From: Candidatus Aquidulcis sp.
GTDB lineage: Bacteria; Chloroflexota; Anaerolineae; UBA4142
Direction of reading: 5' to 3'
NCBI GenBank assembly: GCA_020723345.1
Contig: DYJA01000031.1
Location: forward strand, 1-63,234
DNA: 63,234 nucleotides
Position numbers and translations under genes: made by a program. Shown piece by piece: positions 24,768 through 32,779 of this stretch. The notes under the pieces are model-generated. The model did no database searches. It had not been told where the DNA came from and saw only the letters and a program-made list of their open reading frames with translations. Each line of letters starts with the position of its first letter. The stretch's first letter is position 1.

Positions 24768-26075
24768 ATGATGAATCAGTCTGTTCTCGTGATCGGCGCG
24801 GGCATCGCCGGCATCCAGGTTTCGATTGATCTGGCGCAGATGGGATTCCCGGTCTATCTGGTCGAGCGCACGCCGTCCATCGGCGGACGGATGGCGCAAC
24901 TGGATAAGACGTTTCCCACCAACGATTGCGCGATTTGCATTCTCGCGCCCAAGATGATCGAGTGCGCCGGGCACAAGAACGTTCATCTGCTGACCTACTC
25001 CGAGGTCGTCGGCGTCGAAGGTCACGCGGGCGATTTACGCGCGCGTGTCCTTCAAAAGCCGCGCTATGTGAACATGGAGCGCTGCACCGGCTGCGGCGAG
25101 TGCGCGGCCAAGTGTCCCTGGCGCGTGCCGGACGATTTCAACGTCGGCTTGAGCAACCGGCGCGCGATCTACATTCCATTTCCTCAAGCCGTGCCGCGCA
25201 AGGCGACGATTGACGCCCCACATTGCGTCTACTTGCAGGATCGGGCGAAGAATCGCTGCCGGATGTGCGAGAAAGTTTGTCAGCCCGGCGCGATCGACTG
25301 GGAGCAGCAAGAGCGCATCGTCGAGTTGAGCGTCGGCGCGATTGTCGTCGCGACCGGCTTTGACCCGTACGATGCCGGTGTGCTCAAAGAGTACGGCTTG
25401 GGCAAGATCGCCAATGTCATCACCGGCTTGCAGTACGAGCGACTGGTCTCGGCGTCGGGTCCCACCTCCGGCGAGTTGCGCCGTCCTTCGGATGGCAAGC
25501 CTCCGCGCGAGGTCGCGTTTATCCAGTGCGTCGGCTCGCGGGATGTCAACTACAATCCGTATTGCTCAAGTGTGTGTTGCATGTTTGCGACGAAGGAGGC
25601 GATCCTGGCGAACGAACACGACCCGCAGTGCCGATCATACATTTTCTATACCGATCTGCGCGCGGTCGGCAAGCGGTTCCAGGAGTACATCGCGCGCGCT
25701 CGAACAGAATACAACGTGACCTACATTCGAGGCAGACCTGGCGTGATCGGCGAAAATCCACAGAACGGCAACCCCATCGTGCGCTACGAGGAGACGACCG
25801 CGCAGCAGTTGCGCGCGATGGAAGTCGGCTTGGTCGTCTTGTGCCAGGCGCTGCTGCCGCGGCGCGGACAGCAGGACGTGGCAAAGTTGCTCGGCGTCGA
25901 ACTGGATGAGTACGGATTTGTGAACGCGCCCGCGCGGCTGCGTCGCCCGGTCGATACGAGCGTGCCGGGCATCTTTGCCTGTGGCTACTGCTCAAGTCCG
26001 CAGGACATTCCCGATTCGGTCGCCCAAGCGTCGGGTGTAGCGGCGCGTGTGGCGGAGATGTTGGCAGGAGAATAG
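24768..26075 (+). CDS. HdrA-like protein, N-terminal half
   Basis: 435 residues matching the first 40 percent of BamE: FAD motif VIGAGIAGIQVS, FPTNDCAICILAP with a normal TGC Cys (residue 57, 24936-24938), CTGCGECAAKCP near residue 106, CRMCEKVCQPGAI near residue 165 and GYCSSPQDIPDSVAQA near residue 405. It stops at the boundary where BamE continues into its VGVFVCHCG domain. The remaining domains are encoded by the next gene in another frame, so HdrA is a two-gene protein here. It acts as the flavin electron hub of the second module by analogy with HdrA. Confidence 0.87.
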   Translation: MMNQSVLVIGAGIAGIQVSIDLAQMGFPVYLVERTPSIGGRMAQLDKTFPTNDCAICILAPKMIECAGHKNVHLLTYSEVVGVEGHAGDLRARVLQKPRYVNMERCTGCGECAAKCPWRVPDDFNVGLSNRRAIYIPFPQAVPRKATIDAPHCVYLQDRAKNRCRMCEKVCQPGAIDWEQQERIVELSVGAIVVATGFDPYDAGVLKEYGLGKIANVITGLQYERLVSASGPTSGELRRPSDGKPPREVAFIQCVGSRDVNYNPYCSSVCCMFATKEAILANEHDPQCRSYIFYTDLRAVGKRFQEYIARARTEYNVTYIRGRPGVIGENPQNGNPIVRYEETTAQQLRAMEVGLVVLCQALLPRRGQQDVAKLLGVELDEYGFVNAPARLRRPVDTSVPGIFACGYCSSPQDIPDSVAQASGVAARVAEMLAGE

Positions 26076-26077
26076 AG

Positions 26078-27823
26078 TTGGAACAGACTCGCATCGGCGT
26101 GTTCGTTTGCCATTGTGGCAGCAACATCGGCGGCGTTGTGGACGTGCCCGCGGTGGTCGAGTACGCGCGCGCACTGCCGAACGTCGTGTACGCCGAGCGC
26201 AATCTATACAGTTGCTCCGAAGCCGGGCTGTCCTCGCTCAAGCAAGGTATCCGCGCGCAGCGTCTCAACCGAGTGATCGTCGCCGCGTGCACACCCAGGA
26301 CTCACGAGCCGTTGTTCAAAAACGCGTGTGAAGAGGCGGGGCTGAATCGCTATCTCTTCGAGTTCGTCAACATCCGCGAGCATTGCTCGTGGATCCACCG
26401 TAAAGACAAAGAGCAAGCGACAGAAAAAGCCAAGCGGCTGATTCGCATGGGAGTCGCCAAAGCCAGTTTGCTGGAACCGCAAGAGGAAACCGAGAGCAAC
26501 GTGATTCCTGCGGTGCTCGTCATCGGCGGTGGCATCGCGGGGATGACGGCGGCGTTGAACTTGGCGCGCCAGGGTTTTCGCGCGCACTTGGTCGAGAAGC
26601 AAGCGCGCCTCGGTGGGTGGCTGCCGCACATCAATCGGCTGTGCCCAACGGACGAAGAGGCAGCGCGGTTGATCGACTCAGTTATCCGCGAGGCGCAAGC
26701 GCATGAACGAATCATTTTGCACATGCCAGCCACCGTGCAAGAGGTCAGCGGCTACATCGGCAACTTTCACGTCACGGTCGCCGAAAAAGAGGGCAAGTGC
26801 ACGTTCGATGTCGGAACGATCATCGTGGCGACTGGAGCGGAGGTGCTGCAACCGCTCGGTCTGTATGGCTACGGTCGATTCCCCAACGTAATTACGCAGT
26901 TGGAACTGGAGGAGCGGCTGAGACCCCCACCCTCACCCTCCCCCGTCAACGACGGGGGAGGAAAGAGGTGGGAGAGCACGGTTTTCATCAACTGTGTCGG
27001 CGCGCGCATCCCCGAACGCCCCTATTGCTCGCGCGTCTGTTGTATGACCTCGCTCAAGAACGCGATCCGGTTGAAGAAACAGAATCCAGCCGCGCAGGTC
27101 TATGTGTTGCATCGCGACTTGATGACGTACGGCGTCGAGTTCGAGCGCTACTACCGCCGGGCGATGGAGGCGGGCGTGCGCTTTTTGCGGTACGATATAG
27201 AGCGTCCGCCGCAAGTCGTCGGCAATGGACGCGCGGAAGCGGTTGTCGTCTGGGACACGCTGCGCGGTCAGGAGCGGCGACTGCCGGTTGACGCCGTGGT
27301 GCTGAACGCGCCGCTCATCCCCGCGTCGGACAATGCCACGCTCTCGCGTTTGTTAAAGGTGCCGCTGGCGGAGTCGGGCTTTTTCCTGGAGGCGCACGTC
27401 AAGTTGCGCCCGGTCGAATTCGCCACGGATGGAGTCTACGTCTGCGGCACCGCGCGCTGGCCGGCAGACGTTTCCGAAAGTATCGCGCAGGCATACGCCG
27501 CCTCCGCCAAAGCCGCCATTCCGATGCGCGCGGGCGCGGTCACCGCCGAGGCGATCACGGCGTTCTCGGTTCCAGAACGCTGTATGGGTTGCGGTACCTG
27601 TGTGGTGACTTGTCCCTACCAGGCGATTGAATTGCGAATTGCCAATGGCGGGCATGTCCTGAGCGGAACCGAAGGATTGCAAAAGCAAGTCGCGTGGGTC
27701 AACGTCGTTCAGTGTAAAGGGTGCGGTAGTTGCGTCGCGGCTTGCCCGAGCAAGGCAATGCAGCAGCGCGGCTTTACCGATCAGCAGGTGCTTGAAATGA
27801 TCTCAGTGATAAGTGGACTATGA
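26078..27823 (+). CDS. HdrA-like protein, C-terminal half
   Basis: 581 residues from TTG 26078, with GGAG seven bases before it and only two bases after the preceding stop. Starts with [14 protein letters not shown], then ACTPRTHEPLF near residue 69, a second FAD motif [13 protein letters not shown] near residue 148, CVGARIPERPYCSRVCC near residue 307 and two ferredoxin motifs CMGCGTCVVTCP near residue 505 and CKGCGSCVAACP near residue 547. The order equals the rest of BamE. Residues about 283-300 (PPPSPSPVNDGGGKRWE) are foreign: they are encoded by a palindromic repeat at 26928-26975. No selenocysteine. Confidence 0.87.
   Translation: MEQTRIGVFVCHCGSNIGGVVDVPAVVEYARALPNVVYAERNLYSCSEAGLSSLKQGIRAQRLNRVIVAACTPRTHEPLFKNACEEAGLNRYLFEFVNIREHCSWIHRKDKEQATEKAKRLIRMGVAKASLLEPQEETESNVIPAVLVIGGGIAGMTAALNLARQGFRAHLVEKQARLGGWLPHINRLCPTDEEAARLIDSVIREAQAHERIILHMPATVQEVSGYIGNFHVTVAEKEGKCTFDVGTIIVATGAEVLQPLGLYGYGRFPNVITQLELEERLRPPPSPSPVNDGGGKRWESTVFINCVGARIPERPYCSRVCCMTSLKNAIRLKKQNPAAQVYVLHRDLMTYGVEFERYYRRAMEAGVRFLRYDIERPPQVVGNGRAEAVVVWDTLRGQERRLPVDAVVLNAPLIPASDNATLSRLLKVPLAESGFFLEAHVKLRPVEFATDGVYVCGTARWPADVSESIAQAYAASAKAAIPMRAGAVTAEAITAFSVPERCMGCGTCVVTCPYQAIELRIANGGHVLSGTEGLQKQVAWVNVVQCKGCGSCVAACPSKAMQQRGFTDQQVLEMISVISGL
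26928..26975. repeat. palindromic repeat inserted in the hdrA coding frame
   Basis: CTCCCCCGTC (26938-26947) / GACGGGGGAG (26951-26960), perfect 10-bp stem with loop AAC, flanked by CCACCCTCAC and AGAGGTGGG. It adds a Pro/Gly-rich in-frame insert to the split HdrA where BamE has a shorter acidic loop. Confidence 0.7.
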
Positions 27824-28263
27824 GTGAACAGGATTTCCATCCGCGCATCGTGGCGTTTTGCTGCAATTGGTGTTCCTACGCCGGGGCGGACTTGGCGGGC
27901 GTTTCGCGTTTGCAGATGCCGACGGACTTTCAAGTGATTCGCGTGATGTGCTCGGCGCGCGTCGCGCCCGAGTGGATCATCAAGACATTATCGGCTGGAA
28001 TTGACGGTGTGATGGTGTTGGGCTGTCACATTGGAGACTGTCACTATATCGCTGGAAACCACCGCGCCGCGAAACGGTTCGCGCTGCTCAAGGAGATGCT
28101 CGGCTTTGTCGGCATTCATCCCGATCGGCTGCGCGTGGATTGGGTCTCGGCGTCGGAGGGAACCAAGTTTCAAACAATCGTGACGGAGTTTGTGGAGCGG
28201 GTGAGGGAGTTGGGTCCGACGCGGGAATTTGTCACAGCACATCGCAGATTGGACACAGATTAA
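27820..28263 (+). CDS. MvhD-like electron-transfer subunit
   Basis: 147-residue MvhD/FrhD-like protein holding a 2Fe-2S or similar cluster. FCCNWCSYAGADLAG near residue 13, VMCSARV near residue 43 and GCHIGDCHYI near residue 67 are the conserved Cys sites. It aligns with the first half of BamF, but has Cys (TGT 27871-27873) where BamF has UGA, and it lacks the C-terminal ferredoxin domain. ATG overlaps the hdrA stop by four bases. In methanogens MvhD bridges HdrA to hydrogenase or formate dehydrogenase, which fits the formate dehydrogenase four genes downstream. Confidence 0.88.
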   Translation: MSEQDFHPRIVAFCCNWCSYAGADLAGVSRLQMPTDFQVIRVMCSARVAPEWIIKTLSAGIDGVMVLGCHIGDCHYIAGNHRAAKRFALLKEMLGFVGIHPDRLRVDWVSASEGTKFQTIVTEFVERVRELGPTREFVTAHRRLDTD

Positions 28264-28460
28264 CACAGATGACACAGATTTTTTAGAAATTATCTGTAGA
28301 CATTATCGGGAATAAACCCAATCCAGAATTTGGACACAGATTAACACTGATTAACACTGATCTCGGTTTTCAAATCTGTGTGCATCTGTGTTTATCAGCG
28401 TCCAAAATTATTTCCGATATGGTCTTGTGTTAATCTGTGAAAATCAGTGTCCTATTTTCA
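28248..28460. repeat. spacer repeat of iterated word ACACAGATTAACACTGATT
   Basis: TTGGACACAGATTAACAC occurs at about 28248 and again at about 28330. The complements AATCTGTGT and GTTAATCTGTG lie at 28375-28440, so the region folds on itself. The same words recur at 47456-47522. Nothing coding is seen between 28264 and 28473. Confidence 0.7.
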
Positions 28461-28473
28461 GAGTGGGAAACAA

Positions 28474-29031
28474 ATGTCCAAAATTGTGAAAAAGCCATTC
28501 GCCGCGCTGCGTCCTGTGCCAATCGTGTTGGTGAGTTGCGGGCACGGCGCGCGCGCCAACATCATCACGATTGCGTGGACGGGCATTTTGTGCTCCACAC
28601 CGCCTTGCGTGGGAATCAGCGTGCGACCGGAGCGCCACTCGCACGCACTGATCCAGGAGACCGGCGAGTTCGTCGTCAATATCCCCGGCGAGTCGCTGCT
28701 CGATGAAGTGGAGTACTGCGGCTTTACCTCCGGTCGGGAGGTAAACAAATTCGCCGTGCGCGGTCTGACGCCGGCGCCTGGCTCGACGATCCAGACGCCG
28801 CTCATCGCCGAGTGCCCGATCAATCTCGAGTGCCGCGTGACTCACACCATCCCGCTGGGCAGCCACAACTTGTTCATCGGCGAAGTGGTGGCGGTGCAAA
28901 TGAGCCAGGAGGTGATGGATGCGCAGGGGCGCGTGGACAACACCAAGTTGAAGCCGATCCTCTTCACGGGCGATGCGTATTGGGGGCTGGGGAATTCTCT
29001 AGGATGCTACGGTTTCAAGCAAGCAGGATGA
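28474..29031 (+). CDS. flavin reductase-like FMN-binding protein
   Basis: 185-residue protein of the flavin reductase/flavoredoxin family. ALRPVPIVLVSCG at the N terminus, ITIAWTGILCSTPPCVGISVRP near residue 31 and the closing GDAYWGLGNSLGCYGFKQ fit flavoredoxin-like FMN proteins. No dehydrogenase domain. It would bind FMN and carry electrons, here between the MvhD-like subunit and the Fe-S/formate dehydrogenase pair. It may also be a standalone NADH:flavin reductase. The gene ends in ATGA overlap with the next gene. Confidence 0.8.
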   Translation: MSKIVKKPFAALRPVPIVLVSCGHGARANIITIAWTGILCSTPPCVGISVRPERHSHALIQETGEFVVNIPGESLLDEVEYCGFTSGREVNKFAVRGLTPAPGSTIQTPLIAECPINLECRVTHTIPLGSHNLFIGEVVAVQMSQEVMDAQGRVDNTKLKPILFTGDAYWGLGNSLGCYGFKQAG

Positions 29032-29834
29032 ATACACCCGAAGTTGAAATACGCGAGAGAGTGCGCCAATTACTTGACGACGATCGACTCCCCGGCGTGC
29101 TCGGCTTGCGCGCGGAGCATGGTCACGTTGGCCCGCACGTGTTCAATTCAGCGGACGACTTGACGGCGCTGGTGCTGGAGCCGCGCTATGGCATGGCGCT
29201 CGTATGCCAGGCGATTCTCGACGGATCTCCCAAGGGTCGGCTCGGCGTCGTCGCGCGCGGTTGCGACGAGCGCGCGCTGATCGAGATGGCAAAGTTAGGT
29301 CAGGTGGACTTGGCGCGGCTCGTGCTCATCGGGCTGGCTTGTTCGGAGCAGCAGGCGCGCGAGTGTATGTGTACGCGTCCCTATCCGCGCCGCATCGACG
29401 TTGGCGAAAAGGTCGCGGGCGTCGCGCCCGGGGATGACGCGCGCGTGCAGCAGTTACTGGCGCAAGATGTCCAAGCGCGTCTCGCCTTCTGGCAGAGCGA
29501 GTTCAACCGATGCATCAAGTGCTACGGGTGCCGCAACGTCTGCCCGGTCTGCATTTGCGACGCGTGCGTGTTGGAAGAGATGTGTTGGGTGGAGCGCGGC
29601 AAGATTCCGCCTGAACTGCCGTTCCACCTGATCCGCGCGTACCACATCGCCGACAAGTGTATTCTCTGCGGCGCGTGCGAGTCGGCGTGTCCGGTGGACA
29701 TTCCCTTGACGACGCTCTACGCGCTGTCGCAGGCGCGGCTCAAAGAACTGTTCGACTATGAACCTGGGTTGGATGTGACGCAAAAATCGCCGCTGACGAC
29801 GACGTTGGAGGAAACACCCCTGCATGAACTATAG
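29028..29834 (+). CDS. Fe-S protein linked to formate dehydrogenase
   Basis: 268-residue iron-sulfur protein. The N-terminal 150 residues are cluster-free apart from CMC near residue 104 and resemble the small domain of FdhB/FrhB-type proteins (VVARGCDERALIEMAK). The C-terminal part has CIKCYGCRNVCPVCICDAC (about residues 161-179) and CILCGACESACP (about 206-217). Start overlaps the flavin reductase stop, and its end overlaps formate dehydrogenase, so it likely forms part of that complex as the electron-wire subunit. I do not recognise an exact family. Confidence 0.8.
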   Translation: MNTPEVEIRERVRQLLDDDRLPGVLGLRAEHGHVGPHVFNSADDLTALVLEPRYGMALVCQAILDGSPKGRLGVVARGCDERALIEMAKLGQVDLARLVLIGLACSEQQARECMCTRPYPRRIDVGEKVAGVAPGDDARVQQLLAQDVQARLAFWQSEFNRCIKCYGCRNVCPVCICDACVLEEMCWVERGKIPPELPFHLIRAYHIADKCILCGACESACPVDIPLTTLYALSQARLKELFDYEPGLDVTQKSPLTTTLEETPLHEL

Positions 29835-31935
29835 AACTGTGCTGACTATTTGCCCGTACTGTGGCTGCGGCTGCGGGATGTACCTGCCCGTGCTGGACGG
29901 ATGCTTGGGGCGCCCCATCCCCGACAAGACGCACCCGCTCAGCCAGGGGCGATTGTGCATCAAGGGCTGGAGCGCGCACGAGCACGTCGCCAGCAAGGAT
30001 CGGCTGACCAAGCCACTTGTGAAGACCCAGGGCGAATTCAAAGAGGTTGGATGGGACGCTGCGCTCGACCTGGTCGCCGCGCGTCTGCTGAAGATTCGGG
30101 AGCAACACGGACCCGATAGTTTGGCGTTTCTCTGTTCAGCCAAGTGTACGAACGAAGAAAACTTTTTGCTGCAAAAATTCGCGCGCGCGGTGATCGGCAC
30201 GAACAATGTGGATCATTGCGCGCGGCTCTGACACGCGCCCACGGTAGCCGGTCTGGCTACCGCATTTGGCAGTGGAGCGATGACCAACTCGGCTCCGGAA
30301 ATCGAGGACGCCGATTGCATTCTGGTCACCGGCTCGAACACCAGCGAGAACCATCCGCTCATCAGCAGCCGGATCCTCCGCGCCAAGCGCAAAGGCGCCA
30401 AGTTAATCGTGGTCGAACCGCGGCGCATCCACCTCGCGCGTTTTGCGGATGTGTACGCTCGCCAAAAACCTGGGACCGACGTGGCTTGGCTCAACGGGCT
30501 AGTCCACATCATCCTCGCCGAAGGGTGGGAAGATCGCGAATTCATCGCCGCGCGCACGGAAGGCATCGCGCGATTGCGCGAGCAGGTCGCCGGGTACCCC
30601 CCAGCGCGCGTCGAAGCGATTACCGGAATCAGCCCCGCGCAACTGCGCGAGATCGCGCGCCTGTACGCGAGCGCGGCGCGCGCCTCCATCGTCTATGCGA
30701 TGGGCATTACCCAGCACACGCACGGCACGGACAACGTGCTTGCGCTGGCAAATCTCGCGATGCTGACCGGGAACATCGGCAAGCGGAGTTCGGGCGTCAA
30801 TCCGTTGCGCGGACAGAACAACGTCCAGGGCGCGTGCGATATGGGCGGTTTGCCGAATGTCTTGTCCGGTTATCAGCCGGTCGCGGACCCGAAGGTGCGC
30901 GAGAAGTTTGAACAGGCGTGGGGAATCGAGGCAGCCGGTGGCGGCAGCGGCAGTCTTCCAGCGAAACCGGGGTTGACGGTGGTCGAGATGGCAAACGCGG
31001 CAGCGGAGGGTGCGGTCAAGGGAATGTACATCATGGCTGAGAATCCGATCCTCTCCGATCCCGATGTCAACCATGCGCGCGAAGCGTTGCAGAATCTGGA
31101 ATTTCTCGTCGTGCAGGATATTTTTCTTACCGAGACTGCCGCGCTTGCCGATGTCGTTCTGCCGGGCAGTTCCTTTGCCGAACGAGACGGCACGGTGACC
31201 TCCACTGACCGCAGCGTGCAGCGGATGCGAAGGGCGATTGATCCGCCCGGCGCAGCGCGCGCGGATTGGGAGATTGTGTGCGATGTGGCGAACCGCGTCC
31301 AACGCAACACGCAACACGCAACACGCGGCTGGAACTATACCTCACCCTCCCAAATCATGGACGAAATCGCGCGCCTCACGCCGAGTTATGGGGGAATGAG
31401 TTACGAACGCTTGGAGCGCGAATGGTTGCGCTGGCCCTGTCGCTCACTCGACGATCCGGGGACCGAGTTCCTGCATCAGGGTCAGTTCACCAGAGGGCGC
31501 GGTCTTTTTACGCCGGTGGACTATCGCGAGCCGGCAGAAAAGATCGACGAGCAATATCCATTCATCCTCACGACCGGGCGCATCGTCTTCCATTATCACA
31601 CCGGGACGATGACGCGCCGCTCACCCAGTCTCGAACGCGAAGTGCACGCGGGCTTTGTCGAACTCAACCCGGATGACGCGCAGCAGCGCGGCATCCGCGA
31701 CGGCGAAATGGTGACGGTTGCCTCGCGGCGAGGAAAAATCGAGATCAAAGCGCAAGTCACGCCCACAGTATCGCGCGGCGTGGTGTTCATTCCATTTCAC
31801 TTTGCCGAGAGCGCGGCGAACGTGCTCACCACTCGCGCCTTGGATCCAGTGGCGAAGATACCGGAGTACAAAGTGTGCGCGGTTTCAGTAGACAGATGCC
31901 AGCATCCAGAAGTTGTGATGAAATGCCAGGTATGA
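29824..31935 (+). CDS. fdhA: formate dehydrogenase, selenocysteine catalytic subunit
   Basis: 703-residue molybdopterin oxidoreductase if UGA 30229-30231 is read as selenocysteine (residue 136). CPYCGCGCGMYLP at the N terminus binds the 4Fe-4S cluster. The UGA sits in HCARL-U-HAPTVAG, exactly the active-site Sec/Cys of formate dehydrogenases (E. coli FdhF has VUHGPSV). The frame continues with DADCILVTGSNTSENHP, NPLRGQNNVQGACDMG and a C-terminal molybdopterin domain. The product oxidises formate or reduces CO2 at Mo or W. A tandem-repeat insert (31302-31325, CGCAACA words) adds RNTQHATR without breaking the frame. Membership of an Hdr-type complex is inferred. Confidence 0.9.
30229..30262 (+). 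promoter_or_regulatory. UGA selenocysteine codon and SECIS hairpin of formate dehydrogenase
   Basis: UGA at 30229-30231, then ten bases, then a perfect 8-bp stem CGGTAGCC (30242-30249) / GGCTACCG (30255-30262) with loop GGUCU. The geometry and loop closely match the E. coli fdhF SECIS. Confidence 0.92.
31302..31325. repeat. heptamer tandem repeat inside fdhA
   Basis: About three and a half copies of the 7-mer ACGCAAC in coding sequence. It is translated in frame as part of RVQRNTQHATRGW, a segment without counterpart in typical formate dehydrogenases. Confidence 0.55.
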
Positions 31936-32411
31936 CGATCGATCAACTTGTAGACGAATACGGACTTGCCTACTGCGTCGAGTGCGGCAAATGCGTGGCT
32001 GCCTGCCCGATGGGAGAGATCTTCCGCGATTTCTCGTACGAGGCGTCGCCACGCGGCGTCATCGAGCGCGCCTTGCTGGGCGCGGATTTCACGGACAACG
32101 ACCGCCTGTGGTTCTGCTTGACGTGTAACCTCTGCACCGACCTGTGCCCGGCGGGCGTGCGCTTTCGCGATTTTGTACAAGCGGCGCGTCAATCGATCAT
32201 CCAAGCCGGAGTCGCGGAGCACGGCGCCTTTTGCCGCAACTGCGGCGTTTATCTTTGGCCTCGGCACACGGTGGAGTACATGAAACAGACGCTGGGCAAC
32301 TCCGCCGAAGAACTCGTGATGCTCTGCCCCAGGTGCCGGCAGTACGATATGTCGAGAAGAGTGAAAACTCCCACCCTGTACTCCCCTGTGCGCGAGGCAA
32401 GCAGCCGATGA
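31932..32411 (+). CDS. HdrC-like 4Fe-4S protein
   Basis: 159 residues from the ATG that overlaps the fdhA stop (an ATG three codons upstream at 31923 is also possible). It has the HdrC layout: CVECGKCVAACPMGE near residue 15 and CLTCNLCTDLCPAGV near residue 60, followed by a helical segment and extra CRNCG and CPRC knuckles near residues 99 and 136. HdrC connects HdrA and HdrB in heterodisulfide reductases; no HdrB or HdrD gene lies in this module, so its partner could be the formate dehydrogenase or the split HdrA. Confidence 0.82.
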   Translation: MTIDQLVDEYGLAYCVECGKCVAACPMGEIFRDFSYEASPRGVIERALLGADFTDNDRLWFCLTCNLCTDLCPAGVRFRDFVQAARQSIIQAGVAEHGAFCRNCGVYLWPRHTVEYMKQTLGNSAEELVMLCPRCRQYDMSRRVKTPTLYSPVREASSR

Positions 32412-32692
32412 AAGTACACCTGCAAATGGTCGTGCCAACGCTGCCCGAGGCGATTGGCGGCAAAGAGCTCGAGGTCGAGTTTGCCGGGAAAACAGTCAAC
32501 GACCTGCTCGACTATCTGCTCGCGCACTATGGGCAAAAAGCCAGGCAAGCCCTGTATGACGTGAAGGGCGAATTGGATCCGGTCATCCAGGTGCTGCTCA
32601 ATGGAAAGGAGTGGGTGCCCCACGACCAGTTGGATACGATGTTACATGACGGCGATAGTGTCGCGTTTCTGGCGATGATTGCTGGAGGGTAA
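32408..32692 (+). CDS. MoaD/ThiS-like ubiquitin-fold protein
   Basis: 94-residue beta-grasp protein ending in AGG, the C-terminal Gly-Gly that is adenylated and thiocarboxylated in MoaD. It starts inside the HdrC-like stop codon and closes the second module. MoaD supplies sulfur for pyranopterin, the cofactor of both the AOR and the formate dehydrogenase here. A dedicated copy may serve tungsten-pterin synthesis. A second, distinct copy is next to the third AOR module (54798-55079). Sulfur carrier for another route is possible. Confidence 0.85.
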   Translation: MKVHLQMVVPTLPEAIGGKELEVEFAGKTVNDLLDYLLAHYGQKARQALYDVKGELDPVIQVLLNGKEWVPHDQLDTMLHDGDSVAFLAMIAGG

Positions 32693-32779
32693 TCTAAAGA
32701 TTCGTCAAGTTGTAGTAGGCGATTTGTCGCCGGGCCCGGCGCGCTGAAACGCATACTACGCACCAGAAAGGAAGTAGAG

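Noticed and set aside
28248-28460. CRISPR-like array of ACACAGATTAACAC words
   Set aside because: Repeat units are irregular in length and spacing, are found inverted as well as direct, and there are no spacers of constant size or cas genes.
30280-31935. Formate dehydrogenase as two ORFs (29824-30231 and 30280-31935)
   Set aside because: They are in the same frame across a UGA at the catalytic position, with a near-perfect SECIS.
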